In this document: piece after piece, positions 11,096-23,559 of the stretch
How positions within the stretch are numbered: the first letter of the stretch is position 1
How the letters are laid out: each line of letters begins with the position of its first letter
NCBI GenBank assembly: GCA_023313575.1
Contig: JAJTTP010000006.1
Coordinates: 1 to 64,000, forward strand
Reading direction: 5' to 3'
Length of the DNA stretch: 64,000 bases
DNA from: Eutypella sp. D-1
Taxonomy: Eukaryota; Ascomycota; Sordariomycetes; Xylariales; Diatrypaceae
Notes under the pieces: model-generated
The model's input: the letters and a program-made list of their open reading frames with translations, nothing else
The model's database searches: none
What the model was told of the DNA's origin: nothing
Translations under genes and position numbers: made by a program

Positions 11096-12093
11096 ATGTA
11101 CAGTGAGTTGTGCTTATAACACATCTTACGAAACCGACCAACCTTTGTAGCCGATGGTCCTATTAATTACATCATTAAAGCTATAGTTGGCGGAGCGATG
11201 TAACGATACCAGCCAACGACGGGGCGGAATTAGGGGCGAGACTACGATGGCAATCGTGCTTAGAGTTATTTGCAAGGAAGCAAGCTGCGTTTGAAATCCA
11301 CTGGAAATGGATAAAAAATCTAGATCTAGATAGATCAGCGAGTAAAGAGCGCATAGTCACGATTTTGTGACGCGATGCTAACTGTATATGCCTGCTTATT
11401 CGAATTGATAGTGTCGCAACCAATAAGAGCAGCCTACTATGGTTGTGGGGCTCTCTCCCATAAATGGAGCCGAGGAATAATATCCCCCCGCTCTCTTCTA
11501 TATATAGGCTTTATAGATAGCTTTTCTTTTGTTAGAACTTAGAAAATACAAGATCAGTTCCATCTGTATTACGACGCTCCTTATATTGAGTATGCTGGAT
11601 GCGATAGATAGGTACTGTGACGGTATAGTGAGCGGCTCTTGGCTCTCAACATGTACCAAAAGAAACATCGGAGTACTGCTTCACTCCAGCGATGACCTCC
11701 TTTTACTTACTCAAGGCTAGTCGGCATTTTTGGGGGTGTTGACTTGACGTCCAGTATAGCAGACGGAGGCTCAGTCGATGGTCTACTTTGGACGTGGCTG
11801 CATCTTTCCCATCATGCCCAGGTGGGGGGAAGATACCTAGTTGTTGGCACCCGGCTAGAACCTGAAGGCGGGAACTTCTCTGGCTTGAGTCCTACATCTG
11901 ACGGCCAAGACAATAAAAGTGCAGCTGTGACAAGGCACAGTATCTATGTATATGCATAGCCATTTCAGCCTTTCTCGGACCCCAAAGTAACTGTATAGGT
12001 AAATTACAATACAATGATGAAAAACAACATGCAAGTGTAGTGTAGTAATAATGTACGCCAAAAACCGAAACCTATGCAGCAGTATGCAACCCC
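11096..12093. other. intergenic, no gene recognised
   Basis: This is the upstream region of the HET-domain gene and the 3' flank of the phosphodiesterase gene. It is moderately AT-rich around 11300-11600. Only short frames without motifs occur. Confidence 0.45.
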
Positions 12094-14780
12094 TCACCTC
12101 GCAACAGCCAAAGCCTCGACCACAAGTCCTAGCGCAGAGAAAGTATCCCTCATGACAGAGCTCTCGCACTCCTCTTCCTCCTGCTGCAGCAGCTGCCTCC
12201 AGTCTTCCCCGACTGGAACACCGGCGAGCTCCGTGCGGCCGAACCCAGTCTTCGAGCGCGGGACCTGGCAATTGTCCTGGGACCTGGCGCCCCTGAGCCT
12301 GCAGATCTCGATCCTGGCACACTCCTTCTCCCTCTCTTCCCTCTCCTCGTCCCCATCATAGCTGCCGCGACCGTAGCACCCACCGCCAGCGCCAGTCCAG
12401 CCGCGGCTCTTGCGCGCGATGTAGTCCTCGAAAGCGCCGGCGTCGCGCTCTAAGGCCTCCGTGACGTTGTGCCAGAACGCGGGCGTGAGCTCCCAGTTCC
12501 CGTGGGCGTCTCTTTCCTCGCGGCTCCCGTCCGAGACCAGTGGGCCGTACGCCTCCTTGGCCGAGTAGTACTTTCGCCATTTCGGCCCCTGCGTCTGGAA
12601 CTCCGGGTCGCTCATGTCGGCCGCGTACGTCGTGACGTCCAGGACGCCGAAGGTCACGGGGTCCACTACGCGTATTATAAGTATTCAGGCTAGTTAAGGT
12701 GGGGCATTCTCGATAGGAAAAGGGGGTGGGGGGAATAAGAGAGATGAGCCAAAAGAAAAAGGAAACGGCCTTGACTCACCATCGTATACGCGGAATGAGG
12801 GGTGTCCCGAGGTCGGCGTCAGCGAGGGCGCGATATACGACATAGCGACGGCGTTGGTGAAATTCCTGTTTTCGTAGTCGCTGTACGAGAGCTGGAACTC
12901 ATCGCGATGCGTGTGGCCTATGCCGCGGCAGCTATCAGTATGTAATCACGGGACTAAACAGCTACCCTATGCTGTGTAGGTAGAAATCCAAAGAACACGG
13001 ATCAGGGGAGGCGTACCGAAGAACATCGCGGCAATGGTCCCCTCATACCGGTTCACAATCTGATCAAGGTAATTCGAGGCCTCATGGAAGGCGTCAGCGG
13101 AGCCAGGGGGCATATGGCCGATGATGTAGACGCGGTCTCCCGCGCGCTCAGCGGCGTCAAGCTCGCCAACGAGCCACGCGAACTGCCCGCTCGGGTCCCG
13201 CCGCATCGGCTCCTCGTACAGCCACGTGTTGTGGCGGTAGAACAGGTTGGTGTTGAGCGAGATGATACGCAGGGTCCCCGACCCAGAGTCGCTGTCGTTA
13301 ACGTACTTCGCCGAGTACGCGCCGAAGTCCTTCGTCTCCTTGACCGCCCCCGGCTCGATCCAGCGTGACCATGAGGACGAGAGCAGATCGTACAGCCACT
13401 GGACGCCGAGCCCTTCACTGTGGTCCAGTGTCCCGTTCGTGGGCGGGTACGAGTTAGTAGGCGAGGACTCGTGATTACCGGCGGTGCCGTAGACGAGCAG
13501 GCCGGCGTCGGACATGCGGCGGTAGGCGGCGTCGATGTCGAGGGTATTCTGGGCCACGGTGGTGTTCCAGATCGCGTGGTCGACGATGTCGCCTGTGAAG
13601 ATGCTGAACGCCGCGTCCGGCACCAGCTCTCGGATCGCCGCGTACATGCTCTCCTCCAGGCTGGCGGGCACGTCGCACTTGTGGTCGCCGTTGGGACCCG
13701 CTGGCACGTCGTGCTCGCTTGGAAGGTCTGTGGCTGAGTAGTTTCTATGTGACCAAAGTTAGAAATTTTGAATCCTGTTTATCATATATCCTCTCCGACC
13801 GACGTTGCCGTGTCTTGAAGACCTGCATTCATGCACGCTGACGCCCGTGAGATCGTAGTACAGTCGTAGATAGACCCAAAAGCAGCTCAGCGGTGCTGGT
13901 GCTGGTGTTAGGACGAGAGGAGCACGGTCTCACCTGCAACAGATAGGCTTCGAGCAATTCGCATTAGCGCCAGAGACATACCACGGATCGACGTGGATAT
14001 CAGAATAATGCACAACGCGGAGGGGTTTACGGCCGCTAGGCGGGGGCCTACTACGACCGCCTCCCGGAACCCTTGACGGCGGCTTGGGGGACGGGAATGA
14101 AAGCTCGTCGGCGTCGACCTCGGGGTACGAGCAATACCCCATAGAAGCGACGCAGAAGAGGCGCGAAGTGCGCGATCCGGGCGTCATGCCGCGTAGCGCG
14201 CGCGCCGCGATGGGTCCTTCCCGTGCGATCGACCCTTCGCATACGTCGTCGTCTTGGACCTGTTCGCCCGCGTTGGGGGGGTTGGTAAGCAAAGTACACT
14301 ACACGCCTTGGCAGGGTGGGCTGGGCTGACGGTACCTTCAGACGCTTGCACATCCGCGTCGCGGTGTTGATGAATAAGTTGTCTCCGCCCGCGGCAGCGA
14401 CTTTGAGTCCAGCCAGGAGGGTCTAGTAATAAAAGCCTACGGTAAGTATCTGGCACAGTAACGCCGCCCTAGCGGACCCGGCAGAGAACCAGCCCTTTGA
14501 ATGGAAAGAGACGCACCTCACACGCAGCACAAGACTTGAAATCCCGGGAACCCGCATCCGGCTCAGTCTGCCCGAGATCAAGCTGCATGATATCGAGGAG
14601 ACCCCGCAGCAGGTCATCGCCGTGCTCGTCTTCGGGACCGGCGGGCATCAGGGGTTGCTGGTCGTTACCGCCGGCGGCAACGAGACCCGTACCGCCCGCG
14701 GTCCGCTCGGCAGCCTCTGCATGGCGCGCGGCCGACAGCAGCACCGTCGCTGCCGCGACGCAGGACCTCGCAACGCGCAT
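12094..14780 (-). CDS. secreted acid-sphingomyelinase-like phosphodiesterase
   Basis: The six exons are 14780-14517, 14422-14336, 14259-13934, 13744-13017, 12917-12780 and 12665-12094, with canonical GT-AG introns of 94, 76, 189, 99 and 114 nt; the product is 704 residues. An N-terminal signal-like segment (CVAAATVLLSAARHAEAAE) precedes a saposin-B region rich in cysteines (SCAACE, then NTATRMCKRLK). The calcineurin-like metallophosphoesterase domain has all five metal-binding blocks: HYSDIHVDPWY, FTGDIVDH, GNHES, IGHMPPG and GHTHRDEF. The C-terminal extension includes WHNVTEALERD and an acidic, low-complexity tail. Established knowledge: relatives hydrolyse sphingomyelin or other phosphodiesters outside the cell or in the vacuole, using two zinc ions. 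The exact substrate in this fungus is unknown. Several NxS/T sequons fit a secreted protein. Confidence 0.9.
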
Positions 14781-16229
14781 GTTTTTCGCGTGTTAAAAGC
14801 CGCTCCGACCCGACCCGACCCGAGGATGATGATGATGGCACCAAGAACGGTGTTCTCCGTTCATCAGATAAGATGAGGTGCGGTAAAGTCGATGATGGTG
14901 AGGATATTGCTTTAATTAATATAAGAAATAGTCAAAAACAAGGGTCAGGATATTGAGGCGATGGAATACATGATGATGATGATTTGAATGCCTAGGTATG
15001 TTATGTTATGTTAGTTGAAGTTGCATGTGACTAAAGTTGTCTGGTCCGGGAACTGTCATTCCCCAATTAGGCAGAGCTTATGCCGACTGGTGATCCCTAA
15101 CAAGCCTCCTTTATTTACTTTTTTTTACTTTTTTACCACATGACCAAGACCGGACCTGGTTTATGTAAGCGACCTTCTTATTTCATGCATGTTTTTTGGT
15201 GATAGCTTTACATTTTATGATCATTGGAAACACAGGTCAGTTTTAACTGGAACGGAATTCGGTTTAGTGTCAACGACGTCATTCCCGTGTTTACCGGGAC
15301 CCAATTATAAATAAAGATCTCGGAGATATCGGGGTTTATACCCCGTGACGGGCCGCACCGAGTTGTAGACTAGCGACTAACATACCCTTCCTATATATCA
15401 GGACCTGACACAATAATAATAGAGCTTCCATAGAGTCCCGTGTATCATTTTTTCCCCCCTGGTGACTTAATCAAGCGGCTCCCTTCGTTTCCTTTCACTC
15501 AATATCATGCACGGATGCCATGACGGCATAGCTAGCTAGCGTCCGTAATACGAGCCAAACGGACTGGTAAGGTAACATAAACTGAGTCGAAAAGAGTACT
15601 GGTATTATATATATACATAATGGGAAAGAGAGACAATACAGAATCCGAATCCTCACGAGCCGGCCCAGCTGCGATGGTGGCATACACCGTATCAAAGCTA
15701 GGCGCGAGACGACCCTGATCTTGCAACCCGTCGCCAGCCACAACTATAACGCATTGCCGACAGCTCCATGGCAGGACGCGGGGGGAGGGGAGCAAAAAAC
15801 CAAAAAACAAAAATGCAGACCTATCCTTATTAGGATAGGAGATGATAGGGGATATATGTGACGGTTTCCAAACAAAGACAGAAAAACGCAAAAAAAAGAA
15901 AACAAAACCTGAAATGACTGCCCCCTCCCCCTTTTTTTCATGCACCTTTTTTCTTTTTCCTTTTTTAGTGCCAGTGACCCCCAATATGCATTATGCATTA
16001 TCTCGACGGACGGTCAGTATCGATTATTCGTTCGGTTCGGCTCGCATACGTAGTACTCAAACCCTGTAGCTTCCTCGGCCACCCTTTTCCAAATGACTGA
16101 CCGACCCCAGCGCGCCGCCGCTCACGACCCTATTTTGGTGCTCTCCCTTCTCACCCACGGCTCCCTCTTTCCCCACTTCATTTGTTCGTTCTTCCTGGTA
16201 ACTTCCGAGTGTCCTTTTGTCTCGCTCGC
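14781..16229. other. intergenic, no gene recognised
   Basis: The interval holds the promoter side of the phosphodiesterase gene and the 3' flank of the ACT-domain gene. It has GATGATGAT microsatellite traces near 14826 and 14974, and A-rich or T-rich tracts around 15780-15970. No convincing coding frame was seen. Confidence 0.45.
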
Positions 16230-17507
16230 TTACTGCTCCTCGACGAGGAGCGGCCTCAAGACCTCCAGAGCCTTGACAGCCTGTTCCTTGGGGAGAATAA
16301 CGACGCCGGCGCGGGCGGTAGAGAGGTAAGAGAGCTCGCCAGCAAGGGCGAGGTCAGCATCGTCTTCGTTGGGGTGTTCGGCGCGCGCCATATCGGGGTG
16401 GTCGAGGAGGCGGCCAGCGACGCCGGAGACGATACCGGTGGCGCCGAGGGGCAGATCCGCGAGGTCGAGGAAGACGGGGACGAGGTCGCCGTCGGTGTCG
16501 CCGACGAGGGCGTCGCCGAAGGTCCGCAGCAGCGCCTTGTCCAACAACAGCGACGGTGGGTCCTCCTGCGCGAACGTCACCGAGAGGAACCGCGGCTGCG
16601 ACGCCAGCGTCGAGATCAGGCTCGTGTAGAGCTTCGTGTCGACCTCGTCGAGCCAGCAGCCGCCGCCGCCCCGATGGTGCCCGCCGTTATGGTGGCCATT
16701 ACTGCCGCCGCCGTTGCTCGGGTTCGATCGCCGCCGCGAGTACGTGTGGCTCTGGCTACCGATGTTGTCAACAAACTGTGACTGGTCGCGCCCGGCGCAC
16801 TGCACCAGGCTGAGCCCCGGCTCGACGTAAGGCGTGACGCTGCGTCTCCTCAGGAGGTCGAAGGTGCGCTTCTGCAGCTCGGCGACGGTCGAGGGCGGGG
16901 GTGTGGAGGGCGCGGTAGGGGAGTCACCGCCACTGCCCTGACTCTGCCCCCGCGAACGCGACATGGCCATCGCGGTCGGAGACACGAAGGCGGAGGCCTC
17001 GGCGGAGAACTCGAAGCCGCGGGCCTGCAGGGCCTGGACGACGATCTGGCGGTCCTTGGCGGGCACCAGGATGAAGTCAGAGTAATAGGTGGTGATGAAG
17101 AAGATGGGGACGCCGGACATGGCGAGCGGAGAGGTCAGCTCCATGACGCGACTACCGGCGTCAGTGCCAGCGCTAATGACGGATAGGATCAAATAGGCAT
17201 CAGTGGAAATGGTGACGCGGGAGGCGGCGGCAGGGCCGCCGGGCAGGCGCTTGATGGCGGGCTCGAAGACATCGCGGGCCCAGCTGCTATGACAGACGAC
17301 GGAGCACTCGACGGGGGTTATACTAATATTGAGAAAGCTATGCCTCTCGTCGACGCTCACGCCGTCATCCTCTTCATCGTGATCATCGTCGAACCCGTTT
17401 GCCGGGGGGCAGTCGACTCCTCCATGAGGCAGGAGGACTTGGGCTATCGGCTGGAAAAAGGACGAGTATAGGTCTAACGGGATATGAATGAGGCTAAATG
17501 TACCGTC
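16230..17507 (-). CDS. CASTOR-like tandem ACT-domain protein (first exon not located)
   Basis: The coding frame runs from a splice acceptor (TTTCTAG before 17507) to a stop at 16230, giving 425 residues. The exon opens DGTFSLIHIPLDLYSSFFQP and continues to IAQVLLPHGG, ISITPVECSVVC, DAYLILSVISAG, SGVPIFFITTYYSDFILVP and ALQARGFEF. This pattern resembles the arginine-sensor CASTOR/GATSL proteins and their fungal relatives, in which ACT domains bind amino acids; a role in nutrient sensing is inference. A Gly/His/Ser-rich linker (around 16660-16740 on the plus strand) interrupts the middle. The C-terminal part (FLSVTFAQEDPPSLLLDKALL to AGVVILPKEQAVKALEVL) looks like a second ACT pair. A short first exon supplying the Met should lie upstream of 17507; no donor there is convincing. 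Confidence 0.72.
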   Translation of the reverse strand, partial: DGTFSLIHIPLDLYSSFFQPIAQVLLPHGGVDCPPANGFDDDHDEEDDGVSVDERHSFLNISITPVECSVVCHSSWARDVFEPAIKRLPGGPAAASRVTISTDAYLILSVISAGTDAGSRVMELTSPLAMSGVPIFFITTYYSDFILVPAKDRQIVVQALQARGFEFSAEASAFVSPTAMAMSRSRGQSQGSGGDSPTAPSTPPPSTVAELQKRTFDLLRRRSVTPYVEPGLSLVQCAGRDQSQFVDNIGSQSHTYSRRRSNPSNGGGSNGHHNGGHHRGGGGCWLDEVDTKLYTSLISTLASQPRFLSVTFAQEDPPSLLLDKALLRTFGDALVGDTDGDLVPVFLDLADLPLGATGIVSGVAGRLLDHPDMARAEHPNEDDADLALAGELSYLSTARAGVVILPKEQAVKALEVLRPLLVEEQ

Positions 17508-20500
17508 CTAGAAAGAGGAGGAATAAGAAAAAAACAGTGAATGCATGTTAGCGTTCATTTCATCCTTGATCGAATATTGTTATAATGTATAAATGTGACG
17601 GGCAAACAGGTAGCTGGTAACCGAGTTGCATTCTCTGAGAATTCTGTACGTAATGAGTTCCGTTTTTATGGTAGGGGTTCCAAAAAACCGTTGGAGGAAG
17701 ATCTCAGTAGCGGAGCTGCGGAGGGCCAGAGGATCTGAAAATGTCCAATGCCGTTGCATATACGCCCCGCAATTCGGCCTGTCTGACAGGTTCCAAGTTC
17801 GGGTACTGTACTTCAGTCCTAGCAGAACGGTCTTCCTCCGTGGTTGTACCTTAGGTACTTACACCGAGTAGTATACAAAATAACACATAAGATCCAATCG
17901 GATCTTGTATCCGAGATCTGAACTGAGGTCGCAGGGGTGTGTATGTATATATATACCTAGGTATGTATATATATATGTATAATGATTTAAGTATACAAAA
18001 ACGGGAAAGCAACTTAACAGATTAAAAAAGGTATACAACTTACCAGGAATGATATTTGGGCATTCATCATATAAGAAACCGATGATGGCCAAAAGGAGGG
18101 TGTTATAAGGTAGGTTCAAAGTTTGAACCCCGGAGGATAAATTTGAATATGAGTTGGCAATTTGCCCGAGTCGGGGTTGACTCTTCTTCTTTAAACCTCC
18201 TTTATCCGATTCCGCTTTCGGGGGAAGGGTCTGAGATAATAAACCTATACTTGTAGATAAATCTAACGGCAGCAGTGGGGCGGGGAGGACCCTTAGGGGG
18301 GCGGGCCCTGGGCCCTCGGGGAAGTTCAAATGTTGACGCAGGACCCGTCGACGGTGTGCACGAATGATTGGACGTTCGTGATTGGTCCAAGTCGTCTATG
18401 CAAGACTTTTAAAACGTGCTGCTTCCAGTTGCTCAGGTGGCCCCGGGGCTTCCTTCTCTCCTTTTAGAGTTTCCGGGATGAAGATGATTGGGCTGAACGG
18501 GTGGGTTTCAAGGTACTTATAGGTATAGATATTAAGTCATTCCCGTTATAGCGTCAGAGTTGGTGTTCCGGGTAGGTAATAGGTTGGAGACCTGGATTTG
18601 GAGATCCTTAAAAGTGTCTTATCATTTCTCGCCTTTTTTTTTCTTTCTTTATTGTTCCCAGCAGATATGCAAAGCGTGGGCGAACAAAGGGATCTTTGTC
18701 TCTGGATTGTAAAATGAAAATTTTCTGAATGCTTTTCTTTTTTTTCCCTGGGCCCGAAAACCAACTTCTATCGTGATATGGGCTATGTGTAGCGTAAGTA
18801 TAGATACCATGCAGATATGATAGTTATACGTATTATGCGATATGTATGTGTCGTTGGATTTCCGGGATTCCCCCTTAGCAACAACACCTAGATAAAAGAT
18901 ACACAGCACATGGGGGACTCGGGACCGCCCGCGATAGGAGCTTCGGTCGGGCAATTTGTGGGCTTCCTCTGCTGTAACAAGTAAATAAGTTTGTTAGTTG
19001 AGAGCCCGGCAGAGCCGTCCGTCCGTTGGTTAGATATCTAAGGGCAAGGCCAAAAAAGGGTTCGCGAGGACCCTCTACTTATAAGTAAAAAAGCGTCTGC
19101 TGCTGCCCCCTCCCCTGTTCTGTCCTCTCCTCCCGAGTCCTATCCTACCTAACTCATAACAGCCACGCAGTCAGCTAACTGGCTACCGTGTAGAGGAATT
19201 ACTCTCTACTTCCCTACTAGTGTAGGAAAGGCGGCCCTTGGGAAAGAGGACGGCGTCTTTATAAGGGGGCGAGCGGATGCATAGCGCTGCTTTGGGGAGG
19301 GGAAGGGGGCCGCCGTTAAGCGCCGCCCTTTTGATGATGAATGACGATGATGACGATGATGGTGATGATGTGTGATGTGGAGAGCTAGAGATAACAAGAG
19401 CCTGAATAGAACAGCCCCCCCGGCAGGGGTTGATGAACATCGCTAAGAACGTAGGTAGTTCACTAAACGCATAGTTATTAATTAGTACGTACTTAGCTCT
19501 AGAAAGGCCAGGGATCAGCGCTGCCAACGAATATCTGGGCCATAGACATCCCAAGAAACTACTCTACTGCTTGATTATGTACGATGTTTGTATACACTGC
19601 CCAGACTGCTAAGAGCCTGGACCTAGCTGGAGACTTCTGTAACACGGTTGCAGTACAAAACAGGTGATACGATATAGCCCCCTCCTGCAAAACGCCCAAA
19701 CCAGCACCGTCATAACTTCATGGGTGCCGGGACCCGACCTCGAGGAACGACGGACAGATATCCATGTATGTACACGCGCCGAGGTATCCATCCTACCGAG
19801 CACAATTGACGAGCATGCGCGGGACGAGGTAGTCCCCTGTAAGATGAGTAACTGCACGACACATTGTTCTCTAATTATACAATTATACTAGGTATGTAGC
19901 GGAGTTGATCGAGGGCCGAGGCTACCTATCTATGTCGTAAGTTGTCTCTAGGAGGGACCAGGGCAGCAATTGAACCTGTCGATCTGGGAGAAACCTGCAT
20001 GACATAGAAAGCTCACCCAGGCACGTCATGAATCAGCGTCAAACACGCCGAGGCCAGGCGTTGGCGTGGCAGGCGTGGCAGACCCCGACCTACTCTACAT
20101 CATTATGCGCACAGTCGCTATCCCAATGGGTGGATGTATGCGCGTGTCAGCTTGTATAAGAAGCAATGCATGTACGAACAAAAGAAGAAGAATGAATTAT
20201 GCAAGGCCTCCCCCAGATGACGCTCCTGCATGGTAACGACATCTGCAAGTAAGGTTACCTAAATGCAAATGCCTATCCTATACCTTCCGTCCGTCTTCAA
20301 TTGTTCGGGTAGCCCCGAAAGGGATATCCCGGGACTTTTTTTTTTTTTTTTTGACTCCCCGGGCCATGTCTTTACCCACAGATGATTCCCCCACGTAACC
20401 ATGTTGTATGGACGTTTTTCTTCTTCTTCCATGTAACTACATACGTTGAAGAGCCACCTACACCCATAAACCCGACAAAGGCTGAATGCAACCTACATAC

Positions 20501-22695
20501 CTACCTTACCTAGGTATCTATGCATATGCCGACCGCGATCACGACCATGGGTGCTCAACACAACTGAACCAGCCATATCTTCGTCGTCACGGTCGCGCGT
20601 GCGCACGCACAGGGCGAGCTGCGGTGCCTTTTTGATATCGCGGGGGAAGGACGGCCGACTAGGCCGAATCAGGACCGGCTTGCAGGATTCAGACCTTGTC
20701 CTGCTCGGGATCGTCGACGATCTCACGCGCTGCCTCTGTGTATCTAATCTACCTACCTATCTATCTATCTATCTACCTAGTACTCCAGGCGCGGAGCGGA
20801 GGCATGGATGGAATTACCTAGCGTGCTGCTCCCAATCCAGGTCCTTGGGAGAAGAGGGGGTTCGGTCTATGGTTATGCAGGGGGTGTGGCGCCGAGACCA
20901 TTTTTTTTTCTGTGCTGATGGTCATGCTTGAGGTATAGAACAAGTCGTGTTCCCCTGGATATCCATGAATATATGGAAACTACAGCATAAGCATGTAGAC
21001 AGGTAGGAGCTAGCTAAGGCAATCAGAGGGTGTAACCAGACGGGAACGGAGTGTCTTCGCATAACTACGTATTCATTGCGCGCGCCAAAGCCCAGGGAAC
21101 CCAACCATTGTAAGATCCATCCTACATCGTCTCAAGTTCCCTGACAAGAGCACGTATGCTGTATACATACAGGTCCCCTTCCCAGTGCTTCTGCAACGGA
21201 GAAGACATGATGTACCTCCTATGTAAGCGGACAAGTATCCCGGCGCACGCACCGCTCGCTCACTCCATTGTCTTTCCTCTTGCGCCGCCGGCCGCGGGAC
21301 GACCGATCCGTCGAGGCCGAGGGGTTACGCAGCAGGTTGCAAGCACCCTTCCTTCCCCTCCCCGCGTTCGGGAACTTTATCTCGTATTGGCCCGGTGCCA
21401 CCATGCATAGGTAGGTACGACAGCTGTGCGACGTGATATATGACACATGCGAGGGAGCGAACGAAAAAACGGCGCCTCTCCTGTCTCACCCCAGGCCTCC
21501 CTCTCCTTATACCTACCTACACGGGCGGCTTGGGCGGCCCAACTTCACCTACCCAATGCCAATGCATGCATGCATCATAGTATAATGACACAGCAGCAGC
21601 AGTACCTTCCGGTAACCATCGCACACACCGAGCGGAGCGGGGCGATCCAGGAAAATTGGACGTCCCGTCCCATACATAGGTTTTTGTGTTACCTACGTCC
21701 CGGCACATCGCCCACTGTGCGTAGGAGGGGGGCCAGCTTCTCTTCGCAAGTCTAGCCATCAGGCATCAATCGAATTGAGAGGGGGCGTGGAGGCCAATTC
21801 CATTTGTGTCATGGTTCGAGCGGATGATGGCCAGGGAGGTTGTTAAGATAATTAAAATGATGAGGGGAGGGAGGCACCGTTCACATTGATAGAAAACCGT
21901 GCGACGGTGGTGCAATCGGTGGCGTTATCCCGGATAATATGCCAGGAACCCCCAAGAGCGAACGGCTATATCTTTGCGATAGTACTTGGAAGAAAACAAA
22001 AAGCAAAAGCATCTGCTGGCGAGGAAGGCCAGCGAAGATTTCCCCGCTACGCGCCCCGATATTTTGGTCACATGTCGCTTTTGAAGACGACGGGATAGGA
22101 CATATGCAAGATGTGGGGTGGTGCTGGTATTACATAGAAATTCGGGTTTGAGTATATATCCATATGCTGTCATCATAGCCCATCTCCCAACCTCGAATCC
22201 AAACCCCTGTTTAATATATTCCGCTCATTTACTGGAGGTTCACTTCTAGCGTGACTGAAGGGGCTTCAACTACCTAGGTAGGTAGGTTGTGCAGTAGGGG
22301 AGAGGCTTGGGTAAGCTTTCCATATGGATATCGTACATCACGATCTAATGGAGTTAGCCCGTCACCTTTCTTTTTTCCCCTGGCCTCAACCACGGCCATC
22401 GACAGTCTGGAAAATATGGGAGAAGGGGGGGGGGGGGCATTTCTCTGTCGTGCATTTCTCAAGCCCGGGGTAGGTGTCGAGTTCGCTCGGCCCCATTTGT
22501 CGAAATATACATCCATCTACTTATCTATCTATCTACCTGCCACCAAATCCCACGCCGTAGCCGCCCTCCGCCGCATTCTTCGCGTCAATATAATAAGTCC
22601 TATGTCTACGCGGCCGAGAACTGCAGGCTTTCTCACCCTATACCGCGCCCTCACTTCAAGTTTGCATCCGTAACATACGCATCAGCAATACATAT
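17508..22695. other. gene-poor region left of the transposon island
   Basis: This stretch of about 5.2 kb has no recognised gene. It contains poly-T or poly-pyrimidine tracts (for example 20336-20352), CTAT/CCTA microsatellites (20745-20780, 22510-22540), ACCTAGGT palindromes (17955-17962, 20508-20515, 22272-22279) and a run of 13 G at 22425-22437. The first exon of the ACT-domain gene may lie near its left end. Base composition is mixed, unlike the RIP-mutated block that starts inside the copia LTR. Confidence 0.5.
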
Positions 22696-22894
22696 TGTTG
22701 GTTGTTAGTGGTCACTGGTATGGACCCATATACTAGTAGGAAGTACCTATATACCTATCTCCCGTTTATATAAAGATACGGGCTTTACCCGTATCTTTTT
22801 TAAATAAATAGATAAACTTTAAACCAAAATATAACATTAATCTTATTACTTTTTTTATTATTATTTTTTTCCTTTACGTACGTATTTATTAATA
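22696..22894 (+). repeat. copia 5' LTR
   Basis: This 199-bp LTR aligns without gaps to the copy at 35563-35761. By eye there are 33 differences, all transitions. Its first 70 bp are nearly unmutated (one T where the other copy has C), while the remaining 129 bp carry 20 C-to-T or G-to-A type changes. A perfect hairpin-like GATACGGGC...GCCCGTATC motif lies in the middle. Confidence 0.9.
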
Positions 22895-23145
22895 TTAATT
22901 AATGTTATTAAATAATTAACAATATAAATTAATAAGGTTAAAAAAATTACTGTTATAATAACTTAAGAACTTTATTACGTTAATACTTTTAATAAATCCT
23001 TATAACCATTATATTTTGCCCGTTTTTATAATAAGTAATAACTTTTTTTAACCCATATTACTATATAATATTCCCTTTTTATATTTATTATTATTATTAT
23101 TATTATCGGACGATTAATAATAAGCCGAATTTTTAAAAGCCGTTA

Positions 23146-23559
23146 TGTTATGGCCTGACTAAGCCAAGTGGGGGCTGGTAACCCTATTTGTTAGCGGTAC
23201 TGCCGGAAAAATAAAAACGTAAACCAGCTACATTTAATAAGCTATAAAAAAAGCTACACATAGATCCGTTATAATCCATAGATCTAAAAGTATTAATTAA
23301 ATCCGTTATAATCTAAGGATTTAATATAATTACATATTTTAATATTAAGAATAAAAAATATAAATAATATATAATTACGTTTATTACTTTTTTTTTAAAT
23401 AATTTTTAAACTTATTAACTTATAATATAACTTAATTATTTAAAGCACCTTTTTTTTTATTATTATTAAACGTAATTACTTATTATTTAAAACTTTAGCA
23501 TTCCTGTTAATATAAACCATTCGACTAAATTAATAATTAAAAATAAACCAGCCGTTATA
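23146..23559 (+). repeat. gypsy 5' LTR
   Basis: This 414-bp LTR matches 29576-29987 along its whole length, with differences that are almost all transitions. Its first 60 bp (including CTGACTAAGCCAAGTGGGGG) are much less mutated than the same part of the 3' copy; its last 70 bp are more mutated. Confidence 0.88.

Noticed and set aside
12094..17507. Biosynthetic gene cluster
   Set aside because: No polyketide synthase, peptide synthetase, terpene cyclase or cytochrome P450 is present; the neighbouring genes are housekeeping or unrelated.
17859..18329. 156-codon frame on the minus strand left of the transposon island
   Set aside because: Low-complexity start, no family motif, and an AT-rich 3' half; most likely a chance frame.
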